Origin: Luteitalea sp.
GTDB taxonomy: Bacteria > Acidobacteriota > Vicinamibacteria > Vicinamibacterales > Vicinamibacteraceae
DNA: 59,360 nucleotides
Assembly (NCBI GenBank): GCA_009377605.1
Contig: WHTT01000007.1
Location: 56,815 to 116,174, forward strand
Reading direction: 5' to 3'
Made by a program: the position numbers and the translations under genes. This document shows positions 15,028-23,131 of the stretch, in pieces; the first letter of the stretch is position 1, and each line of letters starts with the position of its first letter. Below the pieces are notes generated by a model. The model ran no database searches. It was not told the origin of the DNA and saw only the letters and a program-made list of their open reading frames with translations.

Positions 15028-16965
15028 ATGCAGAGCTTCCGCGAAGCGCTCGAGGAGCGCGTGCTCATCTGCGATGGCGCGATGGGCACGGAGCTCTACG
15101 CGCGCGGGGTGTTCCTCAATCGTTGCTTCGACGAGCTGAACCTGACGCGTCCGGACTTGGTTGCGGACGTTCACAAGGAGTACGTCCGCGCGGGCGTCGA
15201 CCTCATCGAGACGAACACATTTGGCGCCAACCGTGTCAAGCTGGCATCGTTTGGCCTGGTCGAGCGGCTGCGCGAGATCAACGTGGCCGCGTCGCAGCTC
15301 GCACGCCACGCCGCGCACGGGACCACCTTCGTTGCCGGATCGGTGGGACCGCTCGGCATTCGCGTGGAGCCGTGGGGGAAGACGGGGCTCGACGAGGCGG
15401 AAGAGTACTTTCGCGAGCAGGCGGAGGCGCTCGCCGAGGGCGGTGTCGATCTGTTCATCCTCGAGACGTTCCGGGACGTCAATGAGCTCGGCGCCGCCGT
15501 CAGGGCGGTCGGTCGCGTGTCCCAAGCGCCGGTCGTGGCGCTGCTGACAACCGGTGAGGACGGCAGCACCCACGACGGCGTCCCCCCCGAGGAGTTCACA
15601 CCGCAGCTCGAGGCGTTTGGCGCGGACGTCATCGGCGTGAACTGCGGCGTAGGACCCGCGGCCATGCTGGACACCATCGAGCGCATGGCGGCACTGACCG
15701 GGCGCCGGCTCGCCGCGCAGCCCAATGCCGGCAGGCCGCGCGACATCGAGGGGCGCAACATCTATCTCTGCTCGCCAGAGTACATGGCGTCCTACGCGAG
15801 CCGGTTCGTCCAGGGCGGCGTGCGCCTCGTGGGCGGCTGCTGCGGCACGACGCCTGAGCACGTGCGCCAGATTCGGGCGGCGGTGCACCATGCTTCGGTA
15901 GCGCGGGCGGTCAGGCCGGCCGACTTGTCCGCCGAAGCGCGAAGCGCGAAGGCGGAAGCGCGACACGCGAAGGCGGGAGGCGCGCCCTCCGGCAGGGCCG
16001 CTCGACCCTCGGTGACACCGGTGCCACGGGCCGAGAAGTCACGCGTGGCCTCCGCCTTTGCGCGTGGCGACTTCGTGGTCGGCGTTCAGCTGGTGCCGCC
16101 TCGCGGCCATGCGTGTACCGCCCTTTTGGACGCGGCTCGCACGGCGAAGGCCCGCGGCGCCGACTTCGTCTACGTACCGGAGCATGGCAACGGCGTCGCG
16201 CGCATGAGCGCGATTGCCGCCGCGCTGTTGGTGGAGCAACAGGCGGGTATCGAGACACTGCTGCAATACGCCTGTCGGGACCACAGCTTGCCCGCCATTC
16301 AGGCGGACCTCCTGGGTGCGCACGCGATGGGACTGCGCAACGTCCTGCTCGTCACCGGCGAGCCCATCAGACATCATGATTATCCCGATGCCACCCTGGT
16401 CTTCGACGTCGACTCGATCGGGCTGACCAATGCCGTCGCGAGGCTCAATCAGGGAGAAGACGTCGGCGGCCAGCCCATCGGCCCCCCCACCGGCTTCCAT
16501 ATTGGCGTCACCGCCAATCCCACAGCCGTCGTGCTCGAACAGGAAGTCCGCCGTTATCGCTACAAGGTCGAGGCGGGTGCCGAGTTCCTGGTCCTGCAGC
16601 CAATCTTCGATGTCGAGAATCTGACTGCGTTCATGGAGCGGCTCGGTCGGCCGCGCCTGCCGGCCGTTGCAACGGTTCAGCTGCTCGGGAGCGTGCGGGA
16701 TGCCGAAGAGCTTGCACATGAGGTGCCGGGCGTGCATGTGCCGGCGCGCGTTCTCGAGCGCATGACGGCTGCCGAGGCGGCGGGCTCGGAGGTCGAGACA
16801 GGGCTCGAGATTGCACGCGAGCTCGTCGACGCGCTTCGACCCCTCACGCAAGGCGTGCTGATCGCGCCAGCGCGCGACCAGGTCGAGCACGCCCTCGGCC
16901 TCTTGGTCGAAGGGCGCTCGCATCGTGGCGCAGCAGGTTGCTCGCAGGTGCGCAGCACTGTATAG
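15028..16965 (+). CDS. Bifunctional homocysteine S-methyltransferase / methylenetetrahydrofolate reductase
   Basis: A 645-residue fusion of the YitJ type. Residues 1-295 are the homocysteine methyltransferase barrel with zinc ligands Cys206 (GVNCGVG) and Cys271/Cys272 (GGCCGTTPEH). Residues about 345-645 are a MetF-like barrel (GVQLVPPRG, VTGEP, FHIGVTANP, QPIFDVE). It could reduce methylene-THF and pass the methyl group to homocysteine for methionine synthesis. Between the domains lies a linker made of the near-repeat AEARSAKAEARHAKAGG, encoded by GC-rich repeat DNA (about 15930-15990). The linker does not resemble either domain and looks inserted. Start chosen at MQSFREALEE, the normal family N-terminus. 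Confidence 0.92.
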   Translation: MQSFREALEERVLICDGAMGTELYARGVFLNRCFDELNLTRPDLVADVHKEYVRAGVDLIETNTFGANRVKLASFGLVERLREINVAASQLARHAAHGTTFVAGSVGPLGIRVEPWGKTGLDEAEEYFREQAEALAEGGVDLFILETFRDVNELGAAVRAVGRVSQAPVVALLTTGEDGSTHDGVPPEEFTPQLEAFGADVIGVNCGVGPAAMLDTIERMAALTGRRLAAQPNAGRPRDIEGRNIYLCSPEYMASYASRFVQGGVRLVGGCCGTTPEHVRQIRAAVHHASVARAVRPADLSAEARSAKAEARHAKAGGAPSGRAARPSVTPVPRAEKSRVASAFARGDFVVGVQLVPPRGHACTALLDAARTAKARGADFVYVPEHGNGVARMSAIAAALLVEQQAGIETLLQYACRDHSLPAIQADLLGAHAMGLRNVLLVTGEPIRHHDYPDATLVFDVDSIGLTNAVARLNQGEDVGGQPIGPPTGFHIGVTANPTAVVLEQEVRRYRYKVEAGAEFLVLQPIFDVENLTAFMERLGRPRLPAVATVQLLGSVRDAEELAHEVPGVHVPARVLERMTAAEAAGSEVETGLEIARELVDALRPLTQGVLIAPARDQVEHALGLLVEGRSHRGAAGCSQVRSTV

Positions 16966-17034
16966 TCCTTGCGTCCCAAGAGTTTGAGATCCGGTGCGAA
17001 CAGCCTGGTCCTCACGGAACGGAGTACAAAAGTG

Positions 17035-17742
17035 ATGACGTTGTTTCCCCGTGAGAGGGCCAGTCGCGACGATGACGTTTTGACCAGCTCGGATGCGGCG
17101 ACGCGGGCGCTTTCAGTCACCGTCGTCGAAAACGAGTTCGTCGAAGGCGTCTACGAGAAGCTCGCCTCGGTGTACGACCTGACCTTCGGCCCCGCGCTCC
17201 AGCCTGGCCGCATTCGCGCCATCCAGCGCATGGGGATCAAGCCCGGTGACGCCATCCTGGAAGTAGGCGTCGGTACTGGCAGCAACCTCTCGCTCTATCC
17301 GCGGTACGGTGACGTGGTGGGCATCGACTTCTCTGGCTCGATGCTGGAGAAGGCACGCGAGCGGGTCTTTCGCGAGCGGATGTCTCACGTCCGGCTCCTC
17401 CAAATGGACGCTGCCGATCTGAGGTTTGCCGATCGACGCTTCGATATCGTCTATGCGCCGTACCTCATTAGCGTCGTCCCGGATCCGGTGCGCGTCGCCC
17501 GCGAGATGCGCCGTGTCTGTCGGCCCGGTGGGCGCATCGTCTTCCTGAACCATTTCCTCAGCAGTAACCCCATCCTGTCCCGTGTGGAGCGGATTTTGTC
17601 GCCGCTCACGGTCCACATCGGCTTTCGAGCAGATCTCGATCTGGCGGCGTTCCTTGCGCAAGCGGAGCTGACGCCGAGCTCGATCGAGAAGGTCAACGTT
17701 CCGCGCATCTGGTCTCTCGTGACCTGCGTCGAGGACCATTGA
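17035..17742 (+). CDS. Phosphatidylethanolamine N-methyltransferase, Rhodobacter PmtA-like
   Basis: A 235-residue SAM methyltransferase. It contains the sequence pattern of Rhodobacter-type PmtA: ENEFVEGVYEKLASVYDLTFG near the start, motif I ILEVGVGTGSNLSLYP, then VGIDFSGSMLEKARER and the NHFLSSNP segment. It would methylate phosphatidylethanolamine stepwise toward phosphatidylcholine at the membrane. The start at 17035 follows a GGAG site; an in-frame upstream extension is less likely. A repeat follows the stop directly, then a second, unrelated phospholipid methyltransferase gene. Confidence 0.82.
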   Translation: MTLFPRERASRDDDVLTSSDAATRALSVTVVENEFVEGVYEKLASVYDLTFGPALQPGRIRAIQRMGIKPGDAILEVGVGTGSNLSLYPRYGDVVGIDFSGSMLEKARERVFRERMSHVRLLQMDAADLRFADRRFDIVYAPYLISVVPDPVRVAREMRRVCRPGGRIVFLNHFLSSNPILSRVERILSPLTVHIGFRADLDLAAFLAQAELTPSSIEKVNVPRIWSLVTCVEDH

Positions 17743-17812
17743 GGTAGGGACGCCTCACCGAAAAAGGTAGGGACGGGCCACCCCAGCGCCTCGCCGAGGC
17801 GTTCTCATCACC
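17743..17812. repeat. TAGGGACG/CGCCTCGCCGAGGCG palindromic repeat
   Basis: Two GTAGGGACG half-units (17745 and 17766 regions) and a perfect CGCCTCGCCGAGGCG palindrome near 17787-17801. Related to the 7185 family. It fills the 70-nt gap between the two methyltransferase genes. Confidence 0.6.
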
Positions 17813-18448
17813 ATGCCACGCAAGCTGGCCGGCTACGGCGTCTTCCTCCGGCAGGTCATTCGACGGCGCCACACGACCGGCGCGGTGGTGCCGAGCGGCC
17901 GCCCGCTCGCCTCTGCGCTCTGCCGCTACGTCGGCGTGGCTCCCACGCCGCAACGGATCCTGGAGGTCGGACCAGGCACCGGTGCCGTCACCACGACGCT
18001 CGTCGAGCGCCTGCGCGCCGACGATGATCTCTGTCTGGTGGAGGTCAACGAGACGTTCGTGGCGTACTTACGAGCGACCTTCAGCGAACGCGGGACGTTA
18101 CGGTCCAAGGCAACCCGGATTGCCATTGTTCATGGTCGCGTCGAGGATCTGGTGGGTGAGCGCTACGATGTGATTATTTCCGGCCTGCCGTTGAACAACT
18201 TTGCTCCGTCCGAGGTCGATCAGATCCTCCAGGGATTTGGACGGCTGCTCAAGCCGGGCGGCGTGCTTTCCTTCTTCGAGTACATCGCGGTGCGCTCGGC
18301 AAAGGCGTGGGTAAGCTCGCGGAGAGAACGCGATCGGCTGCGCGCAATCGACGGGACCCTGCGGCGGACGCTCAATGAGGGCGAGTTTCGGCGCGACTGG
18401 GTCTGGGCCAACGTCCCGCCGGCCTGGGTTCACCACATTCGATTCTGA
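17813..18448 (+). CDS. Phospholipid N-methyltransferase, Sinorhizobium PmtA/COG3963-like
   Basis: A 211-residue SAM methyltransferase related to rRNA adenine dimethylases. It shows the COG3963 pattern: FLRQVIRRRHTTGAVVPSGRPLA, motif I ILEVGPGTGAVT, VEVNETFVAYL, then IISGLPLNNF in place of the rRNA-methylase NLPY motif, and a LKPGGVLSFFEY strand. The Sinorhizobium PmtA family methylates phosphatidylethanolamine to phosphatidylcholine. The product is soluble with no membrane helix. The TGA stop abuts a hairpin repeat shared with the convergent glycosyltransferase gene. Confidence 0.8.
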   Translation: MPRKLAGYGVFLRQVIRRRHTTGAVVPSGRPLASALCRYVGVAPTPQRILEVGPGTGAVTTTLVERLRADDDLCLVEVNETFVAYLRATFSERGTLRSKATRIAIVHGRVEDLVGERYDVIISGLPLNNFAPSEVDQILQGFGRLLKPGGVLSFFEYIAVRSAKAWVSSRRERDRLRAIDGTLRRTLNEGEFRRDWVWANVPPAWVHHIRF

Positions 18449-18508
18449 GAAAACGGGGACAGCCTCCGTTTTCCAACATACGAAAAACGAGGGCTGTCCC
18501 CGTTTCTC
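18447..18508. repeat. GGGGACAG inverted repeat between convergent genes
   Basis: Arms 18447-18474 (gaaaacggggacagcc...) and 18482-18508 (...ggctgtccccgtttctc) pair over about 20 bp. It lies exactly between the stops of the two convergent genes, with T-rich arms on both strands, so it may work as a bidirectional terminator. Same family as 2980-3046. Confidence 0.75.
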
Positions 18509-19614
18509 TACAAAAACGTGGCGATCATGCCTGCGGCGACCTCTGCGCCGTTGACGAGCGGGCGTTCCTGGGGTCTCTGCAGACCGAGCACATGGGCAAC
18601 CTCGTCATCCCACCGGCGCGAGGTGACGACGTCGTTCTCCATGTGCGCGCATCGGAGCACACGCGGCATGTGATCAACCAGGACGCCGTACTCGCGAAAT
18701 CGGCCGCGGTCCGTGTAGAGGAGGGCGGTGTTGTTGGCAACCGCGGCCGCGATGATTCCGTAGCCTGGCTTCGTCACGACCACATCGACGGCGCGGACGA
18801 GATCCTGGTAGTCCAGCCCGCACGCGTGCAGATGCGCCTCGCGCACGAAGTGAACATGAGCGCTCGAGTCGTCTTGCGGAACACCGCTGTTCTCGGCCGC
18901 GACGAGGGTGTACGGCGCATCGCGGTGCTGGGCGAGCTGCAAGCCCGTCACGCCATAGTGGCCCAGATAGAGCAGCACAGCGGTGCGCTCGATAGGCAAG
19001 CCAAGTCGTTTGCGGGCCTCCACGCGATCATGTCGTGAGCGCTGTGCAATCCAAGGGAGATCGACGACGAGAGCGAAGCCGTCGAAGCCGCCAGCCATCG
19101 GTAGCCGCCAGGCGGCGGACGCCGGGGAGTAGGTCTCGCGCAGCGCGGCGGGTAGATCAGCGTACTCGGGGAAGTCAGCGGCGTAATCCTCGTAGATCCA
19201 GTCCCAGGTGAAGTTGGCAATTGCCACCGACGGCACGCCCGCCCGCGCAGCCGCCGCGAAGGCCAGCGGTGGCACGTCTCCGACGACGAGGCGGGCTCGG
19301 CTGGCCGTGAGCTCCCGCGCCTCCTGGTCGGCGAGCTTCGAGAGCGATTGGTGAAAAGCCGCAGCCGCGCGGAGCGTGGCCAACCCGTCCTGCGCGAGGC
19401 TGCCGCGCTGCATCGCACCCGTATCGCATTCGAGGACCGTGAGCTGCGCCGGTACTTGTAGCGTGTGCTCGACGAGCCATGCGGGAGCCGCCGTCCGTAT
19501 CTCGACGCGAACATCGGGCCGGATGCGGCCCAGCGCATTGATGATGGCGATCTGTCGTGAGGCGTGACCGAGCCCGTGTCCGGAAATGTAGAACGCAACC
19601 GCCGACACCGGCAC
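18508..19614 (-). CDS. GT-B glycosyltransferase-like protein, similar to the L-arabinokinase N-terminal domain
   Basis: A 368-residue protein. The N-terminal FYISGHGLGHASRQI (about 8-22) is the glycine/histidine loop of MurG/MGT-like GT-B folds. The C-terminal half has DVVVTKPGYGIIAAAVANNTALLYTDRG (about 280-307), the nucleotide-sugar or acceptor region. The overall sequence resembles the N-terminal part of plant L-arabinokinase, which carries a GT-like domain in front of a GHMP kinase; no GHMP kinase domain or gene is here. No signal peptide. The substrate is unknown and it may not be a true transferase. Confidence 0.65.
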   Translation of the reverse strand: MPVSAVAFYISGHGLGHASRQIAIINALGRIRPDVRVEIRTAAPAWLVEHTLQVPAQLTVLECDTGAMQRGSLAQDGLATLRAAAAFHQSLSKLADQEARELTASRARLVVGDVPPLAFAAAARAGVPSVAIANFTWDWIYEDYAADFPEYADLPAALRETYSPASAAWRLPMAGGFDGFALVVDLPWIAQRSRHDRVEARKRLGLPIERTAVLLYLGHYGVTGLQLAQHRDAPYTLVAAENSGVPQDDSSAHVHFVREAHLHACGLDYQDLVRAVDVVVTKPGYGIIAAAVANNTALLYTDRGRFREYGVLVDHMPRVLRCAHMENDVVTSRRWDDEVAHVLGLQRPQERPLVNGAEVAAGMIATFL

Positions 19615-19712
19615 ACGTTAGCACATACGGGACGAGGGGCTACGACGTGATGATTTGGCCGAGACGATGTGATGATGTGGGCGCAGCCCCGTGATGTCGC
19701 GCAATTGAGCGC

Positions 19713-19718
19713 TATCAT
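19713..19718 (+). promoter_or_regulatory. Candidate -10 of a leaderless transcript (M20 peptidase)
   Basis: TATCAT, 7 nt before the ATG at 19726, which would put the transcription start on the start codon. No ribosome site is visible between them. Confidence 0.4.
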
Positions 19719-19725
19719 ACCGAGC

Positions 19726-20886
19726 ATGATTTGCTTGCTGGAGCACTGCCGCGCGCGGGAGGAGTGGCTGATCGCGACGATCGAAGATCTGGCGCGAAAT
19801 GAATCGCCGAGTGTCGACAAAGGTGCCGCCGATCGCTGCGGCCGTCAGCTCGTCGCCCACCTCCGGTCGCTCGGCGCCCACGTCGACATTGTCGCGCAAG
19901 AGACCGTGGGAGATATCGTGATGGCGGACTTCGGTGCCGGCTCGCGCCAAGTGCTGCTCCTGGGCCATTACGACACGGTATGGCCGGTCGGCACGCTGGC
20001 GCGGATGCCGGTCGATCGGAGCGACGGGCGATTGTTCGGTCCGGGCGTGCTCGACATGAAGGCGGGTCTTGGCATTGCCATGCTCGCCGCGTGTGCGGTG
20101 GTGCAGTGTGGCGCCGCCAGTGGGACGCGGCTGCGTCTGTTGATCACGAGTGATGAAGAGATTGGCAGCGACGCGTCGCGGGCGCTCGTCGAACGCGAGG
20201 CGCGAGAGAGCATCGCAGTGCTGGTTCTCGAGCCCTCTCTATCCGGCGGCGGCCTCAAAACGAGCCGCAAGGGCGTGGGAGAGTTCGTGATCGAGGTCGC
20301 GGGCGTCGCGGCGCACGCCGGCGTGGACCCAGGCGCCGGAGCGAGCGCGATCACCGAGCTCGCCCATCAAATTCTCTCCGTGCAGCGCCTGGCGGATCCC
20401 TCGCGCGGGACGACTGTCAACGTCGGAGTGATCGACGGTGGTACTCGCGCGAACGTCGTGGCCGAGCGCGCTCGGGCGATCGTGGACGTCCGCGTGACGA
20501 CCGCGGCAGAAGCGGAGCGGATGAGCCGCGCCTTGGCCGAACTGGCCGCCTTCGTGCCCGGTACCAGCGTGACCGTGAGTGGTGGCTTGAATCGTCCCCC
20601 GATGGAGCGCGGACCGCATATCGCAGAGCTCTTCGCGACAGCCTTGGAAGCCGCTTCCGAGCTCGGGCTCACCTTGACCGAGGGCTCGACTGGCGGCGCG
20701 TCGGATGGCAACTTTACGGCGGCGCTTGGCGTCCCCACACTCGACGGGATCGGTGCAGTGGGGGAGGGTCCTCATGCGCGGCACGAGCACGTCATCTTGG
20801 ACGCATTGGTTCCGCGCGCCGCGCTCGTGGCGGGAGTGATTGCACGAGTGGTTGGCGCATCGGCGGAAGGGCCTGACGGGCCCTAG
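19726..20886 (+). CDS. M20-family zinc peptidase/deacylase, carboxypeptidase G2-like
   Basis: A 386-residue di-zinc hydrolase. Ligands and catalytic residues appear as His81 (GHYDTVWP), bridging Asp110 (VLDMKAG), Glu144/Glu145 (SDEEIGS), Glu in LEPS, and a C-terminal His in HARHEHV. The lid dimerisation domain includes AHAGVDPGAG. By sequence it is nearest to glutamate carboxypeptidase-type enzymes, which remove N-acyl groups or C-terminal Glu. Next to an N-acylamino-acid racemase-like gene and a GNAT gene, a desuccinylase role is attractive. Start at 19726 gives the normal length; upstream codons include part of a gatgatgtg repeat. Confidence 0.85.
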   Translation: MICLLEHCRAREEWLIATIEDLARNESPSVDKGAADRCGRQLVAHLRSLGAHVDIVAQETVGDIVMADFGAGSRQVLLLGHYDTVWPVGTLARMPVDRSDGRLFGPGVLDMKAGLGIAMLAACAVVQCGAASGTRLRLLITSDEEIGSDASRALVEREARESIAVLVLEPSLSGGGLKTSRKGVGEFVIEVAGVAAHAGVDPGAGASAITELAHQILSVQRLADPSRGTTVNVGVIDGGTRANVVAERARAIVDVRVTTAAEAERMSRALAELAAFVPGTSVTVSGGLNRPPMERGPHIAELFATALEAASELGLTLTEGSTGGASDGNFTAALGVPTLDGIGAVGEGPHARHEHVILDALVPRAALVAGVIARVVGASAEGPDGP

Positions 20887-20984
20887 GGGTAGGCGCCGGC
20901 GGCCTCGGCGCGCTTACGCCCGGTCGCTGGCCCCATGTCTGGCGGCATGTCCGACACGCTGTGGTCTAATGCGCTTTATCGCGT

Positions 20985-21016
20985 CGTGACCCTGTCACCC
21001 CGTCACCGGTCACCCC
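20985..21016. repeat. GTGAC-type short array at the racemase gene end
   Basis: Units of the form GGGTGAC (read on the minus strand) repeat about four times and include the TGA stop of the enolase-superfamily gene (21010-21012). Same family as the arrays at 29922 and 37532. The rest of the 123-nt convergent gap holds a ggcgccggcggcctc GC-rich stretch with no clear terminator. Confidence 0.6.
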
Positions 21017-22182
21017 CGCACGCGCCTCTGCCGCCCGACTTCTAGACGGTCGACCATTTGCGACTCGATGTAGTCGGTGTCGATTTCCACGCCGATGCCG
21101 AGACCGGCAGGCACATCGACGGTCCCGTCCGGCGCGACCTCGATGGGCTGCGCCAACACGTCGCGGGCATAGTAGCGGCGGCTGGCCGAGATGTCGCCCG
21201 GCAGCGTAAACCCCTGCAAGCTGGCGAGCGCAAGGTTGTGCGCGCGTCCGATGCCGGTTTCCAGCATGCCGCCGCACCAGACCGGCACGCCTCGTGCGAC
21301 ACACAGGTCGTGGATTGCGAGCGCCTCGCGGTAACCGCCCACGCGACTCACTTTGATGTTGATGATGCGACAGCTTCCGAGCTCCAGCGCGTGCTGCGCC
21401 ATCCGTTGATTCGTGACGCTCTCGTCGAGGCAGAGCGCAGTGTTCACCCGGCGCTGGAGAGCCGCGTGATCGACCAGGTCATCGTGCGACAGCGGCTGCT
21501 CGATCATGAGTAGGCCGTGCCCGTCGAGCGCCGCCAGGTGATCGGCATCCGCGAGCGTGTACGCGGCATTCGCATCGACCGAGAGGAGGATGTCCGGGAA
21601 CCGAGCGCGGAGCGTGGCCACGATGTCGAGGTCCCATCCTGGCTTGATCTTCACCTTGATGCGCCGATAGCCTTGTGCGAGATGCTGCGCGACCAGGTCC
21701 GCCAGCAAGTCGACGGTCGCCTCGATACCAAGGCTCACGCCCACGTCCACACGCGGGCGAACCCCGCCAAGCAGCTGTGCCACTGACTGGCCGCTTGCCC
21801 GTGCAATGAGGTCGACCCACGCCAGCTCCAGCCCTGCACGTGCCATCGGGTGACCTCGAAAGCGGCGCAGCGCAGTGCCGAAGTCGTCGAGCGTCCGGAG
21901 CGGGGTACCGAGCAACGCGGGTGCGAAGTGCTCTTCGACCACCAAACAGGCTGTGCGAACCGTCTCGTAGTTGAAGAGTGGCTCTTCCAAGGCGACAATC
22001 TCGCCCCAACCTGTGAGGCCGTCGGCGTGAAGCAAGACGAGGGGGACCAGCCGGGACGCGGTTGATCCAAAGCTGGTCTCGAACGGACGAACGAGCTCCA
22101 GCCGGAGCATGCGAAGCTCGACCCGATCGATCGTCAGAGGCGCGGAAAGGGCAAGCGAGCGGGCTGGGGCGGTAACGGTCAT
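21010..22182 (-). CDS. Enolase-superfamily N-acylamino acid racemase / o-succinylbenzoate synthase
   Basis: A 390-residue enzyme of the NSAR/OSBS family. The catalytic KxK is Lys176/Lys178 in RIKVKIKPGWD; metal ligands come in VDANAAYT, IEQPL and LDES; the second general base is Lys277 in NIKVSRVGG. The segment GGMLETGIGRAHNLALASL, then LPGDISAS, is diagnostic of the family. It can racemise N-succinylamino acids and often also makes o-succinylbenzoate for menaquinone. No men gene is in the window, while an M20 deacylase and a GNAT gene flank it, so racemisation is favoured. A GGAGAGAT site 5 nt before the ATG at 22182 fixes the start. Confidence 0.88.
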   Translation of the reverse strand: MTVTAPARSLALSAPLTIDRVELRMLRLELVRPFETSFGSTASRLVPLVLLHADGLTGWGEIVALEEPLFNYETVRTACLVVEEHFAPALLGTPLRTLDDFGTALRRFRGHPMARAGLELAWVDLIARASGQSVAQLLGGVRPRVDVGVSLGIEATVDLLADLVAQHLAQGYRRIKVKIKPGWDLDIVATLRARFPDILLSVDANAAYTLADADHLAALDGHGLLMIEQPLSHDDLVDHAALQRRVNTALCLDESVTNQRMAQHALELGSCRIINIKVSRVGGYREALAIHDLCVARGVPVWCGGMLETGIGRAHNLALASLQGFTLPGDISASRRYYARDVLAQPIEVAPDGTVDVPAGLGIGVEIDTDYIESQMVDRLEVGRQRRVRG

Positions 22183-22252
22183 ATCTCTCCGTGCGGAAGG
22201 CGAAATCGGCGCCGTACGTTGACACACTGTAGATCAGGAATCAGGAATCGGG

Positions 22253-23131
22253 ATGAGTACAATCAAGTGTGCGGGAACGCCAGTCGTTATGAACAATACC
22301 CAAGACGTGACAGCTTGCCACACGGCCGTCGAGTTTCGTGTGCTCGGCAGCGCCGAGGAGTTGTCCCAGGTCAGTGCGCTGGAGCGAGCGGTCTGGCGGT
22401 ACGATGATGTCGATCTGATTCCCGTGACGATGCTCGTCGCGACGATCAAGTGCGGCGCGCTGGTGCTGGGAGCGTTCGACGAGGACCGCATGGTCGGGTT
22501 CGCGTACTCGATGCCGGGTCGTCGTCTTGGGCGCTGGATCCACTGGTCGCACATGCTGGGCGTATCGCCTGCGCATCGCGGCGTCGGTCTCGGTTATCGG
22601 CTCAAGATGGAGCAGCGTCGTCTCGTCTCCGAAGGTGGATTTGCCGAGATCCACTGGACTTTCGATCCGCTGCAAGTGGCGAACGCTCACCTCAATTTGA
22701 ACAAGCTTGGCGCGGTTGCGGCCGAGTTCGTCGAGAATGCGTACGGCGAGTCTACGAGCCCGTTGCATCGCGGTACCCCAACCGACCGGCTCATCGTGCA
22801 CTGGCCGGCAACCCGTGAGCCTGTGGTCCCACGCCCTGAGGATGCAGGAGACCTACACGACGTTCCGGTAGTGAACCCCGTGTACATCGAAGGAGGATGG
22901 CCGACGTGCCATGACGTGGCCGATCGACCCCTTGGAGCCGATCGCCTGTTGGTGTGCGTGCCGGACGACTTCTCGCGCATGCTGTTGGAGGCTCCGGAGC
23001 GCGCGCTCCGGTGGCGTCTGGCGACGCGTCCTCTGTTCGCGCGGATCCTCGTTGCCGGCTATCGCGGCGTCCAGTTGGTACGATGGCCCGACGTACGAGC
23101 CGGTGCCTATCTCTTCGTGCGAGGGACCTGA
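22253..23131 (+). CDS. GNAT-family acyltransferase (COG3375-like)
   Basis: A 292-residue protein. The acetyl-CoA-fold core lies at about 28-170, with LGVSPAHRGVGLGYRLKMEQR (about 102-122) as the CoA-binding motif and a WTFDPLQVANAHLNLNKLG strand-helix after it. The C-terminal 120 residues are a family-specific extension. Proteins of this group are often encoded beside N-acylamino acid racemase genes, where a CoA-dependent N-acylation of amino acids would fit. The start may be at 22289 (MNNTQD), since a TACAAT hexamer lies at 22258-22263; the longer form starts inside a tcaggaa repeat. Its 3' end overlaps the convergent lon gene by 25 nt. Confidence 0.78.
   Translation: MSTIKCAGTPVVMNNTQDVTACHTAVEFRVLGSAEELSQVSALERAVWRYDDVDLIPVTMLVATIKCGALVLGAFDEDRMVGFAYSMPGRRLGRWIHWSHMLGVSPAHRGVGLGYRLKMEQRRLVSEGGFAEIHWTFDPLQVANAHLNLNKLGAVAAEFVENAYGESTSPLHRGTPTDRLIVHWPATREPVVPRPEDAGDLHDVPVVNPVYIEGGWPTCHDVADRPLGADRLLVCVPDDFSRMLLEAPERALRWRLATRPLFARILVAGYRGVQLVRWPDVRAGAYLFVRGT

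Noticed and set aside
22201-22260. TTGACA at 22219 as -35 of the GNAT promoter
   Set aside because: No acceptable -10 lies 16-18 nt downstream; the tcaggaa repeat fills that place, and the TACAAT at 22258 is too far.
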